The notes: generated by a model from the sequence alone, not told the origin. Positions 25,301-37,492 are shown, counted from the first letter of the stretch. The stretch: 64,000 nucleotides of DNA from Cinnamomum chago (GCA_038049695.1 CP142457.1:59330501-59394500); one strand, 5' to 3'. Program-made: numbers and translations.

Positions 25301-28108
25301 AAGTTTCTTTTATTATTTATATGGCATTGTAGATATCATAATCTCAAAGATTTGAGTTAATAGAATTTTTCCTCGTGGGATTTATTGTTGAAGAAGTGGT
25401 CTTCATCGTGTGATTGTTTCTTGGAAACCCTCATTGTGTTGAGGCACCAACAATCCAAATCCTAACCCTAGGATTTGCATCATATATCCCTTGACAAGAT
25501 CCCAAAAAAATGTAGTGCAGCAAGAATAAGATAGAAAGGCGGAAACAACCAAATGCCAGGGATCTCTCTCATTGAGTCTAATACATATTTGGAAAAACAT
25601 TCAGAACCTATTCCACAAATTCCCTAACTGGGAGATTCAATGTTGTGGGAGATCAACAAATACAACTGCCCATATGCTAGAACATAGGTTCTTCCCTACT
25701 ATTACAGTTCTAATTGCTTCTACGCCTTACAGCAGCCAGTGTACTACTATACTGTTTAATATAATATCGCTCTTTAAAAAAATAGAAAAAGAAAAGAAAA
25801 TGGATAGAAGGCAGAATTGATGGGAACCGGTTCATTGCACATTATTGAAAGATCCGGAAAGTTTAAATAAAAAAAGGTAGGGTTGTAAACGGGTCAATTC
25901 CGGGTCCATGGTGGATCCGGACCCGAAACTGTTAATGAGAAGATGGATGGACATGGACCCAGTTCAAAACCAATTTCTTGGTTCCAAAACCAGAGCCGTT
26001 AATGAGAAGATGGAATCGGAACCAAAACCGGTTCTATATATGGGACGGGTCCGGATCCAGGACTGGGGCAAGTAGAGAATGATTTAGAAAAAAAATTAGC
26101 TTTTAGGAGATTTCTTTTCGAAAATTGATGTAATATGTCGGGTATCGGGCCCACAAGCCGGAAACAAGGTGGAACCAAACCCGGACCCGTTTAGGTAACA
26201 GTCCAAAAAATGGACCCAGGCCCATTTATTAATCGAAACCTAAATAAGGACCCAAACCCGATTATTAATGGGTCGGAACCATTTACATCCCTAAAAAAGG
26301 GAATATGCAAGGGTCGCCAGCACGTTTCATACATAGCAAGGTGATGAAGGAGAGATTCCTACCCTACTTACACAGCCAATTTCTAAAATAGGAAGTAATA
26401 ATAAGAAGAAGAATCATTGTTAAGCAATTAACAAGAGATCAGAGAGGGATAGGGGCTGAGACCGTTAGTGGGGGGAGCAAAAGGGGAGATGATGAATGGA
26501 TGGGAGAGGGATTTACATGTGCAGAGGAGACGAAGCTATAGAGCATTGCCAATTTGGAAGAGGATGATGCAGAACAGGCCACAAATGATCCCCCCCAAGT
26601 AATTTAGGAATTGTTTATTTTTTTTATTATTAGTAGGCTTCTAATTTTATTATAATTAGGATTAGGTTGCCAATTTATTTAGTTTCCTAGTTTAATAAGA
26701 TTTCTTAGGCTCTAAGTTTTGTTTCCTATATATATGGCATTGTAAAGATGAATCTCATACTTTGATTTTTGAATAAAATTATCGTGGGTATTTTCCCTCG
26801 GAGAGGTGCGTCCTAAAGACTCTGCGGAGAAAATCTGAGGTGTCCCACGCAAGCCCTAACCCTAGGGCTTGTATCAGAGGAAGGGGAATCCAGTTGGGAT
26901 ACTCTCATCTGCTATTTTGGTTTGAAAATTAAAAACGAGAAAAGTGGATTGGGGGATTCGAAACCAGGAAACACTTGTGACGCTAATTTACCATCACGAG
27001 AGTAAAGTTGTTCTTTCATTGACCATCTCTTGAGGTGTTCAAATTTGGTGGCCCATTTTCACACCATTTATATGCCTCTTTTACATATCACATGCGTAAA
27101 TCAGTGCAGACAAACATGCTTGATACGTGACCATTATGCATATTCTCTAAAGCACTAAAATTAAATCAACTGTTTTCAGTAGACATTGACTAATGTAGCT
27201 CTGCTCCCAGCTCATGCCTCCCCTTCTTCTAGATAATATTTGCCTTCTTACCACCTCTTTGTATGAAAAGATACATGCTCAAATACTGAAATTATAAACC
27301 AAGTGTGAAAGTTGAAACCAATGCATGATAATACACTTATTTCTCCACAGCAGAGTAACCCCCTGATTAAAATCAAATGATACATATTGCTTCTTCTTCT
27401 ACTCATGTCCATGGGTCAGAGGCTCATCTGTATGTACCCCAAATCACGACAGGGCAGTGGAGGCCCCACTTGAAAACTGCGCAAATCCCTAATCGATGAT
27501 GGGAATACACACTTAAACAGATAACAATCAAAATCAATCAATTTTCTATCCATACAACCATGTGAAGCACACAAGAGACAACTACAAGAACCCACACTCC
27601 ACAAAAATACGACTCGCATACCACATGTTCGACGATATTCACAAGAGAACGAGGGGAAAAAAAAACACACACACACAGAGCTAGAATCTTAGGAACTATA
27701 CAAAAGAGAGATGGAAATGGAATTCACCTCGACAGACCGCACCGTTCCGAAGCGCTGGAAAATCACAAAAAGCTCAGAGATGTCGCAGCTCCTGGGAATA
27801 TTACAGACGTAAAGCTCACAAGGAACGGCCCGAAGCCTTGGATCATCGCCATTCTCTTTCTCAGAGAATTCAGCAGTGGATGCAGGATCTTCTCGGAGAA
27901 GGGCTAGGGTTTTGGAGAAGCTTTTGAGAGTGGTTGGGCGGAGAAGGAGAGAGGGAGAATCGCGCGTGTGGGAGATGGATAGGGAGGAGTAGGAGGAGAA
28001 GCAAGAAGAGAAGGAAAGAGAAGAAGGGAGGGAGGGATGAGGCTCGAATGGAGATGAATTTTTGAATAAGATGGAGGAAGTAGAGGAACCAACTGCCGCC
28101 ATGGTCAT
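22336..28108 (-). CDS. Chloroplast RNA-binding protein with two RRM domains
   Basis: Four exons: 28108-27728, 23130-23029, 22931-22629 and 22380-22336, giving 276 aa. The N-terminus is a Ser-rich plastid transit peptide. RRM1 spans about 97-180 with RNP2 LYVCNI and RNP1 RGCGYVIM. RRM2 spans about 198-276 with RNP2 AYVGNL and RNP1 NRVYGFISF. This is the layout of chloroplast ribonucleoproteins (cpRNPs), which bind plastid transcripts and affect their stability, splicing and editing. The acidic linker typical of cp28/cp31 is short, so it is closer to the smaller two-RRM plastid group; the exact orthologue is not assigned. The last exon has only 45 nt and completes the final strand of RRM2 (KLYGREMLVRK). 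ATG at 28108 is followed two codons later by another possible start. Intron 1 is 4.6 kb and full of retroelement remnants. Confidence 0.9.
24110..24548 (+). mobile_element. Solo LTR, 439 bp
   Basis: The segment starts TGATGCAATATAG, ends GGCAAGGCCA, and is flanked by the exact 5 bp repeat CTCTT (24105-24109 and 24549-24553). A TATA-like CTATATATAGATG lies mid-way, as in an LTR promoter. No internal retroelement region follows, so this is a solo LTR. It sits in intron 1 of the cpRNP gene, antisense to it. Confidence 0.82.
25116..25482 (+). mobile_element. Solo LTR, 367 bp
   Basis: Starts TGATGTAGCAGC and ends GGATTTGCATCA. The flanks TACAT (25111-25115) and TATAT (25483-25487) match at four of five bases. 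The interior shares TTTAGTTTCCTAGTTT, ATATGGCATTGTA and CCTAACCCTAGG with the LTR at 26565-26876, so the two belong to one family. Confidence 0.75.
25545..25800 (+). mobile_element. LINE 3' remnant (RNase H C-terminus)
   Basis: The frame at 25572-25820 reads NWEIQCCGRSTNTTAHMLEH, which resembles the end of the RNase H domain of plant LINEs (gRxaN..AHmLA). An A-rich tail with interruptions follows at about 25776-25800. The rest of the LINE is missing. Confidence 0.55.
25878..26292. mobile_element. hAT-like non-autonomous element
   Basis: Starts TAGGGTTGTAAACGGGTC and ends CCATTTACATCCCT, with AAAAAAGG directly repeated on both sides (25870-25877 and 26293-26300). It shares long stretches with the outer element at 8812-9474, including GAAAATTGATGTAATATGTC (GAGG in the other copy). 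No coding capacity. Confidence 0.8.
26565..26876 (+). mobile_element. Solo LTR, 312 bp
   Basis: Starts TGATGCAGAACAGG and ends GGGCTTGTATCA, flanked by the exact 5 bp repeat GAGGA (26560-26564 and 26877-26881). It has a TATA-like CCTATATATATGG followed by transcript-end-like AATAAAAT. It is the same family as 25116-25482. Confidence 0.83.
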
Positions 28109-28179
28109 GGACGATGGTTACTGTGCTACAGCAGACAGCTGCAATGGAACATGTGAAGCTGTTGGATGAAATGTTAAAA

Positions 28180-28387
28180 GGAAAATTTTCAAATAAGTCC
28201 TTAAGTTTTTACCTTATTTCAAAAAAAGGATACAAGTTTTTTAACTTTTCAAATTAGTCCCTAGATTTTCATGAAGTTTTCAATTAAAGACATTCATCAA
28301 TTTAAAGCTATTTTCAGGCAAATTTTTTCTTCAATTTTCATAAACTATCCAAATTATTCTTCAATAAAATAAAACCCCACTTCACTT

Positions 28388-28425
<38 letters not shown>

Positions 28426-28692
28426 CTAGCAGTCTTATAGTGATAGAAAAAAAAAAACGAGGTACTTCGACTAAATATAATAGCTGTTAGAACCATGTCA
28501 TGGCTTTAAATGAAGATACTCTACGTATTTTTAAAAAATTGAGAGAAAATGCCATAAAAAATACTTTTAAATGATCAGATGTCCTTAATTGAAAACTTGA
28601 TGAAAAACTTGGAGATTAATTTGAAAAGTTTTAAAATTTATATCTTTTTTTGAAATAAAGCAAAAACCTAAGGCTTTATTTAAAAATTTTCC
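28180..28692. mobile_element. Mutator-like MITE with long terminal inverted repeats
   Basis: The left end GGAAAATTTTCAAATAAG is the inverse of the right end, and the match continues for over 100 bases on each side with small differences. AATGTTAAA is directly repeated at 28170-28178 and 28693-28701. A 9 bp duplication with long terminal repeats is typical of Mutator-like elements. A (TA)n run at 28390-28422 lies near the centre. A second copy is at 40166-40674. Confidence 0.85.
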
Positions 28693-28701
28693 AATGTTAA
28701 A

Positions 28702-30688
28702 TTTTGTGCTGGCCCCGACCAGAGGCCGTAAAGTGAGTCCCATCATGGATTGGCCTTGATTTGTCCTCCTATTGCTCTCTTAAAATAAAAGGCTCGAGTC
28801 ATACAAGTACTATATGAGGTTGGGTCCGGACAAGATTTGAAGATCCAGGTGGTGCCTATTGGTGTATGGTGAATGGGGCTCATAATAATCCTAACCGTTT
28901 GATCAAAGGTCCACAAGTTTCAACCATCTAAAATGGGTATACAGTCATTCAGACCGGTGGTGCCTATTGAAGATCCATTCACATCGATATTTAGTATGCT
29001 TATATCATCGGTGCACTTAGCTGAAAAAACAATACCATTGTAAAATCAACAAAACTAAAAACTTCCAAATCTTATGAGAGTGGGGGACCTTAAATCGGCC
29101 CTACTCTTCAATGATTAATAATTGTTAAACATGAATTTTTCAAATCTTAAGAGGAATCAGTGAGGAATCTCGGTGGATTTAGTTGCCAAACCAGACAAGG
29201 CCCACTTTTAGTTGGAACTTATGCAGCATCTTAGGATTTTTTTTTTAAATAGTAGAACATAAGAAATGGTGGTCAAATGCTGACTAGAGTCAAGCAACTC
29301 TAGTGAAACATTCTGTATTTCAGTCATTAAATTGAAAAAAAAAAAGGTTTAAGAATGACTAATATGTCAAAACCCAAAAAAAAAAAAACAAAAGTGAAGA
29401 TCCTTGAATGATCATCAAATAATCTCAAAGGACAAGAAAAATAAGGGTCCCACCTAGATCTCCACCTTCTGTTAGTGACCCCTCACTTCTTCAATATTCA
29501 TTCATTGGAACCCATTTTACCATGAATGCTTAGGAAGTCAATTCCATGCAATGCAAGTAAACAGGCCCCCTTGTAGAAGGAACGAAAGGTTACCGCCAAA
29601 CATTGTGTGACCTGTGTGGACCTCTATAGGGTTTAGGTCTGAGCCTGAACTATGGTGCGTCCCAATTTGGATATGGCTTCACCTAATAAAATGTGTAAGG
29701 TTGGCGTGCATATACTCAAATTGGTGAGCCTTAAAATGAGTATGATATAAACATTGGAAACAGCAATTAGAAATAAAATTTCTAGCTCTCTAGTTCTCAA
29801 GATAGATCCTCTTTGATAAGGGACTCTAATTCTTTATTTATTTGTTTGTTTATTTAAATATTAGAGTTGGAATACACAAGGATCTTGAATCATCCCCTTT
29901 TTTTTTTTTTCCAGATTGGAGACTGAGTATTCCGCTAATTGGACACTAATTGATATCCTTAAGTGGAACCCAGATCCGAGTCATAAATGGTTGGCAAAAA
30001 TAAAAGAAGCTTAGTGGTTCATCTTGACCATGTTGCAGATGGCCACTGTACAATAAATTCACCAATGAGAGAGAGTAATTTAAGTTGATGTGCTGTTTGA
30101 AAACTGAATCATCAATTGTCAATCGATTTAATATACATGGTGGGCGAAATTGGATTTGCAATGGTAAGAGGTGCCACGGGATGGAGTATAGCCACAGCTT
30201 CATGATTAAACACACCTCTTAAATTTCTATGTGCATGATAATACAGAACATGAGGGCAGCAGCTGCGCCTGTCATAGCTGGGTGTGTTGTAAGAGTGTAG
30301 TGAGAGATTACTTCATTTGTTCTGAAATTTAAACAGTATTAACTAGAGTATCATATGGAAAAGGGGAAGGGGAAGCAACCCCTTTGGAAGGAGAGGGCTA
30401 CAATAACAGAATAGTGGAGAAATCCAAGGCAGTTGTGATTCCAAATTAGTATGCAGACAAAAATATCTCCGTAGCATTGCTTATCTGTGATATGCTATGT
30501 GTTGCTGAATATCTGATATCTCATCCTTCACACAGCTTTAACAAGAAAAAAAAACAGTATCTGAGACCTTCCAATTACTGAATGAAGCCTAAAGAAGAAT
30601 GATACACAGAAAAAAGATTTTTAGAGTACAAAATTCTTTTCATTCATACCTCCACTTCCATCCATACAAAGTTTGTAGTCTTCATTTA
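28702..30688. other. Intergenic, repeat fragments only
   Basis: No gene was recognised. A fragment at 29393-29572, ending near GCAAGTAAACAGGCCCCC, matches the right end of the MITE-like element at 12742-13038. The rest is AT-rich with poly(A) and poly(T) runs. Confidence 0.45.
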
Positions 30689-33600
30689 TCAAGCTCCAGC
30701 AGCTGCTTCCTTTGAAATCAGATTAATCCCGCGAACCCAAAGCTCCAACCTAGCAGTGCAATCAGCCTCAAAATGCACCTCTCTTCCAGTCACCGTCGAC
30801 ACCCTGAAAATTACCCCTTTGCCATCCTCTCTGCCCTTCCGTATATTCTTCTGGAATCTCATGCTGGGCCCTGCAGATGCCTCCTTGCACACCACATTCC
30901 TCCTGGTTGACGCCCCCCATGTCAACATCCCCGATTTGAGCATCCGAACAGCCTTCACATGAGGTGTGCCTCTACCCTCACGTGTGTGCTTGTAGAGTGC
31001 CTCCCCTGCTAGCACATGAGAACGAGCCATATGATCAAGTATCACACCCTCTGCAAGCTTGCATTTACTGCTTCCCCGAGCCACTGACAAAGCAGTCTCT
31101 CCCAGATGGTTAACAAGCCCACAATCAGCACCACCTTGTAATAGTAAAAGCTTGCATGCATCAGCATTGCCCTCTCTGGCTGCAACCATGAGAGGGGAAT
31201 ATCCATCCTCATCCAGAGAATTAATGGGAAATCCCATTTTCAGAAGTTGAACAATTGCAGACAAGTCCCCTTTTCGAGCTGCATAATGAAGAGCTCTGAA
31301 TACCGAGTGATCCGTCACTATGTAACCCAATATGGCATCAAGCAAGATCTGCTCAAACCGATCCCTGTCAGAGGCAGCGGCTTGGCTCTGCAAGATTGAC
31401 ACTACTGTCTCTCCATCCTGAGTCTTTAGTCTAACATCTGCTCCAGCCATAACTAGAATCCGAAAAGCTGCAGCATGGCCACCCTTTGCTGCAATTGTTA
31501 AGGGGGTGGACCCTGATCCATCTTGCTTGTTTAGATCAGCAGTTGACAGTCGAAGAATCATCTGAAGAAGTTCGGCATTACCAGTATCTGCAAAAAAATG
31601 TAATGGAGAGAATACATCGAGATTCGTGGAGCAAACATTTCTTCTGGTGATAAAGGCCTGTGAAAGAATATCAACAACAGATGATCCAAATAAACTTTTC
31701 TTTGCCAATTTGACCGCAGTTTCACCCAGGCTACTGACCAGACCCAAGTCAGCACCTGCAAGAACCAGCTGCAGAAAACAATCTGCATTATCAGCTTTGG
31801 CCGCCAACATCAAGGCAGTCTGGCCAGTTTCGGTCCTTGCATCAACTTTGCACCCATGCTCGATCAACTGTTTCAGAATGGGAAGGCAGCCAAGTCTAGA
31901 AGCCAAGTGGAGAGGACGAGATTTGTGCCCCTTTTCGGTCCTCATGACAAATTCCACATTGGCACCGGCTTCAAGAAGCACACGCACTGCCTTGGTGCTT
32001 CGGCAGAGAATAGCATGACAAAGAAGGGTTCTGCCTCGATGTTGATCCTCTAGAAACAGCGGTTGGTGGTTAAGCAACAACTTCAAAATATGGCCACTTG
32101 CTTCATAGAACTCAATAGCACACCAAGCTTCATTGTAAGGCTCACCCAAGCATGCACCCACTCTCAGCTCTTCCCCAGAGATGGTATCCCAGGACCATGC
32201 ACCCAACTGGACCTGGCAATCCATCCTAGCACCAGCCTGCAGTTATGCAATGAATTATAAATGGCCAGATGAGCATGTGCACAAGCAGCAAAACCCAATT
32301 TTTGTCAGTAAAACCCATTTGGTAATTTCTCTACACTTTTTGCAGCAATGCAAGATCATGGATCAAGATCATGAGTCATCAATAAAATAAGGCTGCAAAA
32401 TGCCAAATTATACTATATTATAGAGGAAGGTTTTGGCTCTAATTTTGACTTTCGGTTGGGATTTTGGCCGTAAGTTATTCAATTTTTAAATCTTCTCTCC
32501 CCACTCATGCAACTACCTACTTTATTTGATAATTAAAACCACTCAAAACCACCCCCACTTCTCTTTTAGTGTAAAAACCCCATTTCAATTGAACCTCTAC
32601 CACTCCTTTTCTGCTCAAATTTTCCTCTTTCCACCACTAGCTCTTGGATTATATAATAAGGTACTCTCATAACATTCTTATTATTTTATTTTCTTTCTAA
32701 AATTATGAGTTTTCTTAATGCATGAATTAAATTGCAATAATGACCTGAGCACGGGTTATGATATTAAGTGGAGTAGAATCAACATTTAAAACCCAAAGCA
32801 GGGCTCAACCTGCGTTTGGTGGGAGGGAAGGTCAAACTGGCTAGTCAACCCATGGCCCACCCACAATTTATTAGTTGTTAAAGTATATTAATGTTAAGCA
32901 TGTAAGTAATAGGCCATTGTTAGTTGTACTCCTATTTTCAGTAGGCAACCAAGTTTTAAATCCTACAAAGAGAACATTCTAATAAGTGGGACGTGGGTCA
33001 ACAAAATCCTTACCGCCAACCATTGTGTCCAACTTCTCTCTCCAAATTGGTGCAGTTCAAGTTTCAAAGCGTTGAAAGAAGATTCAACGTATGCAAGTTT
33101 TGAACAAGGCCTTCCAATTGTTTCATGGGTTTGAGGGGTATTTTGACCTTATTCTAGTGTAAAAGAAAGACCTAAAGGTAAAAACTACAAAAAGGAACTA
33201 CTGATATTCTAAATTGTGTACCCCTTAAAAAAGAATATCAAGAAACAGGATATCCTCTCTAACTATTATTTGTCAAGAGCTATTTATGATAGCTTCAAAT
33301 TAGCCAATTCTCCATCAAGAAATTATCAATACCACTTCATCATAAAGTTATACTCTTCCACTCAACCCTATTTAGGGTCATGTTTTCTTTAACTCGATCT
33401 AACATGCCTTTCTTAAAACAATTCACACAGAGTCTTTATTGGTCTTCCTTTTCTCCTAGTTGCTCAAACTTGAAATCATTCCATTTGTTGTACATTGGTC
33501 ATACATTGGTGTTTCTGACCTTCTATGTACATGTCCAACCATCTCAAACAGCATTCCTTTTTTCCCCTCTTTCTTTCTATTGAGGCTATTGTAGGTTTCC

Positions 33601-36600
33601 TCTTATGTTTGCATTATGTTTTATTTTTGCTTTAAAAAATTGATAAATATACATGTTAGATTGTGAATTGCAAAGAATATGGATTCCAAGAATGTGAAAA
33701 AGTAGAACTCACAGAACCAGACCAAATAGATAGGATGCACTTTGATGGTGATCATGATGATACTGGAATGGGACAAGCACGATGGAATGAAAAGGAATAG
33801 AAATGGAAGATGAACTCAGCAACTGAAAACGGTTGAGTGAGCATTCAGTTCATAGTTCAACAAAATCAACAACAAACTGAACAGAAAATGAGATGATCTC
33901 AATCTTTTGATCCATACAAACATCAAAATTAATTATACCACACTGGTGAAAATATAGCATTTCAATCACAAAAATATACCAGGAGAATCATTCCCTTCTC
34001 CTGCCATTTTGTTGGTCCTGCTTTCCAATGAACGCAGCCCCAAAAATCATAGTAAGACTCATTATCATAAAAGATAAGGTGTCCACACTTTGATGTAAAA
34101 ATAATACAAAGACTCGTTATCACGAAGAAAAACGCTCCACATTTTGGTGTTAAATGAGTGGACTTGCCAATTACTTGGGTAACTATAGTAACAGTTGGCC
34201 AATCTTTTTTCTTTTTAAGTAATGAGGACGGCATCTCCAAAAGCTGCAACATTAACATGTAAAACTATCACCGATGAGAATAACAAAGTTCAAGAACCAG
34301 CACCTCTAGTAGATATTTCACGATAGAAGCTTGACGACTGACAATTGCAGACACCAAAGGTGTGCAATTCACATTAGCAAGCAAAGTCGGCTTGGCTGAG
34401 CGCAAGAGAACCCTGTCCATGCAATTTATGTTCACCCCATTCTGTAAAGTGAAGTCAATTATAGCCAGGCACCGGATAGATATGTTTGACCATTTTGATA
34501 AAGCACGAAGGAGAATAAACATGAACAGCAATACCTTGATTAACACTGTGACTACATCAACAAAGCCTCTGCAGCTTGCAGAAACAAGTGCATGTGCTGC
34601 AGCATCAGGCCTCGTCATTTCTGAGCAGATCAAAAGTTCTGCAGCTTTAGCCTGACCACAAAGACTAGCCTCCACTAAAGCATCCTCACAGGCTAACTGT
34701 GAGGAGCCAGCTTTCAAAAGCAAGCCAAGGAGTTCACAATGACCTTCACGTGCAGAAGCAGTAGTTGCATAGCCTCGAAATAATTCCTGGTTAACATAAG
34801 CTCCAGCTGCCTGCAAAAGGAGGTGGGCACTGAGAATGTCGCCGATTTGTTTTGTTTTTTCTTTTTCCAACAACAGATATAAATGAAGTAATAAATGGTT
34901 TTCACATATAAGGAACCAGCCCCGACCAAGTAGAGCAATTCAAATCACCACATTATGCTGAAAGCATAGGATTTTTTTTGTATCTCTTTGTTCTGGCAAT
35001 TTCCGGGGTCAAATAGCAATCCTTATTGATATTCCTGCTCTTTGTTAGTCATTTCAACTAAGAATGCGTCCATGATGACAATATGAATTGTACTTCATCA
35101 ATCAAAATAAGAAATGGAGATCAGTATCTTTCCAAATGTACACTAGATGTCTCTGTGTGGAACCAGATGTCTACTAGGCCTCTATTTCATAATGAAACAC
35201 GCATGTATAGATTGAAATCAAACATTCTTATAATGTGTTAATGAAGTTGCATTCACTGACAATTGAAAAGTGTACTCCAAAATATTACTTTAAGGAGGTA
35301 GAAAGAGTCAAATTCACTGACAATTGAAAAGTGTACTCCAAAATATTATTCTAAGGAGGTAGAAAGAGTCATATTGCCATTTTGAAGAGACCATCTTCAA
35401 ATGACAAGAGCCTTGAGGTTGTGTTCAAGTCATGTCACCAATCCAAAGAAGAAAGAAGAAGAAGAACATCTTCAAATCTCAGCAATACTTTATCCTAATT
35501 TGTTTTTCTCACATCCCTGCACTTCATAAGAACAATTCATAAGAACAATCTGCAACTCAAAAAGTAAAGAAACAATCCCAAGCTCTTGTAACTTAATTTC
35601 TGAACTTCTTTCCCTGCTTTTTATGCTTGAAGAAAAAACTCAAAATCATGTCTTGAGTTGAATTATATTTGGCTCGACTTTTGAGTCACAACAGATGAAT
35701 TCAATGCATGTGTCTTGCAGCTTGGTACTTGGTAGTCATATTTGTTGCTTTTTCAGAATGATACAGTACTTCACGTCTTGAGAAGAGGATGTGAACTCTC
35801 AACTTAAACCAACAATCTTTAAAATTGCGAGAATCATAGATTGTGAAATACACACATAGAATAACTCAATTGGACTAGAAGGCAGGCCTTAAGTAATTGA
35901 GAATCTTTCACACAAACAGTTTCATATCAAAGGCTTGAAGCATAAACAAATCATCTTCATCACTTGGTCATTATCCACAACAAACTCCACCTTGGTAGCC
36001 ACGCCACAGGAACTCTGGTGATACAGCTGCTAGTATTTTGCAAGTGAAAAGTAGCACTTGGTAGCCATGCTAGCAATTACCAAATAGGATTTTAACTCTA
36101 GGATTAGAAGAGAGTTGAGAAAAGTTGAAAATGAAATGAATTCATATAATTGTGTTAAGATGCACACTGAAAGGTCAAGAAAAGAAAACTATTTCTCATT
36201 CAAACAAATTTAAGATAACAGATTACAATAGGCAACAATAACAGATCAGAGACAACAAAGCAAATCAATTCAAATCAACACAATCCATTCAAACAAAACA
36301 GAAAAAAAGAGCAAGGAACAAATTCAACTAAATCATACCAACAGCTTGCGCGCGATCTCGACATGGCCTGAATGAGCTGCAGCAAATAGCGCTGTTACAT
36401 CGGTCTTGAACTCGGCGTACTCGAACTTCACCTCGTCCGCCTCTTCTTCATGAAGAACAGTCTCTGTACACTTCACTCTCAAGCTAACTGTCCCAATATA
36501 ATTCACATCGATCGAACCTCCGCCTCCGCTCAAGCACTCGGCGATGCAGTCCGCATCTCCTCTCAGCGCCGCCTCTATAAGCCTCTGCGACAGCACTGAG

Positions 36601-36629
36601 AGCTCATCGACCACCGCCTTCCTCGCCAT
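30689..36629 (-). CDS. Ankyrin-repeat protein with a C-terminal basic domain
   Basis: Four exons: 36629-36339, 34810-34535, 34441-34304 and 32236-30689, giving 750 aa with all phases at zero. Ankyrin repeats start near residue 80 (TALFAAAHSGHVEIARKLL) and continue in at least a dozen units, such as GRTLLCHAILCRSTKAVRVL and GQTALMLAAKADNADCFLQL. About 100 residues at the C-terminus are not ankyrin: a basic stretch (RRNVVCKEASAGPSMRFQKN) and a PH-like segment (GVIFRVSTVTGREVHFEAD). Plants have a conserved family of this build; its role is not known to me. No membrane segment or kinase domain is visible, so it is probably a soluble scaffold (inference). Exon 4 alone encodes two thirds of the protein. 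The 5' flank carries a (CT)n run on the coding strand. Confidence 0.92.
35251..35372. repeat. 61 bp tandem duplication in ankyrin-gene intron 1
   Basis: Two adjacent copies (35251-35311 and 35312-35372), starting ATTCACTGACAATTG, differ at only a few bases. They lie inside intron 1 (36338-34811). Confidence 0.9.
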
Positions 36630-36700
36630 TGAAACAAAACCCTAGAAATCTGAAGAATCCCAGTTGCAGAGCCCAAAGAAGAGCAAATATCCCTTCATGG

Positions 36701-36725
36701 AGAGAGAGAGAGAGAGAGAGAGAGA
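36701..36725. repeat. (GA)n microsatellite upstream of the ankyrin gene
   Basis: About 25 bases of GA repeats lie 72-96 bases upstream of the ATG at 36629. On the coding strand this is a (CT)n run, a common element of plant 5' untranslated regions and core promoters. A regulatory role is possible but not shown. Confidence 0.75.
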
Positions 36726-37320
36726 AGCTACAGAAAGATGAAAATCACAAAACACAAAGGAATGGAACTGAGAGCGAAAAGAAGAATCCGAGGATTGTCG
36801 CAGATATGTCTAGAGACAGGGCAGATGCAGAGCAGGCATGTTGTTGCATATTAAAAGAATGCAGAGATTTCGGAAGATCTTGCACTGTTCATGACGCAAA
36901 TGCCTGTGGGGATTCCAGGAGATGGCAATGCATTTTTTGTCACTCACGTCTTTTGTGAAAACAACGTGCTTTTTCCACTCTCTCAACGACACTTACTAGT
37001 AAAAAAGAGAAAGGCAATGTCAACGTAAATGGCCCAAATTACAGCTTAGTTTTCTTTTTTCAAAGATTCAGGAGGCGTTGGTGGGTAGAATGAGAACGGT
37101 AAAAGAGGAAGGTAGAAAGTAAGGATTTGAATTGTTGGGTCAGATTATGTTGTTGTTACCTGGCCACCCGAAGAAAGGGGAGTGTTTGTTTTTTTTTTTT
37201 TTTTTCCTGTTTTGTGAAAGTGTGAGTGGATGAGATTTTACTGCGAGGGGTGGAGTGTAAGTAAATGCGTGAAAACGATGGGTTACCTACGCAGGCATGG
37301 ACGATAGAGGAGACGGAGGA

Positions 37321-37492
37321 AATGCATCACATTATTCTCTGTGGGAATTGAATTACATCATCCTTGACCCGAGGAAGGAAATGCATTACATTATTTTGTG
37401 TGGGAATTGAATTACATCATCCTTGACCCGAGGAAGGAAATGCATCACATTATTCTCTGTGGGAATTTAATTACATCATCCCTGACCAGAGG
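37321..37492. repeat. Three tandem copies of a 59 bp unit
   Basis: Units at 37321-37379, 37380-37438 and 37439-37492 each carry AATGCATYACATTATT and GAATTACATCATCC. The third is slightly shortened and more diverged. They lie about 0.7-0.9 kb upstream of the ankyrin-gene start. Confidence 0.92.

Noticed and set aside
36629..36958. 109-codon plus-strand frame antisense to the ankyrin gene start
   Set aside because: It is driven by the (GA)n repeat and the 5' untranslated region of the minus-strand gene; the translation is a low-complexity Arg/Glu stretch.
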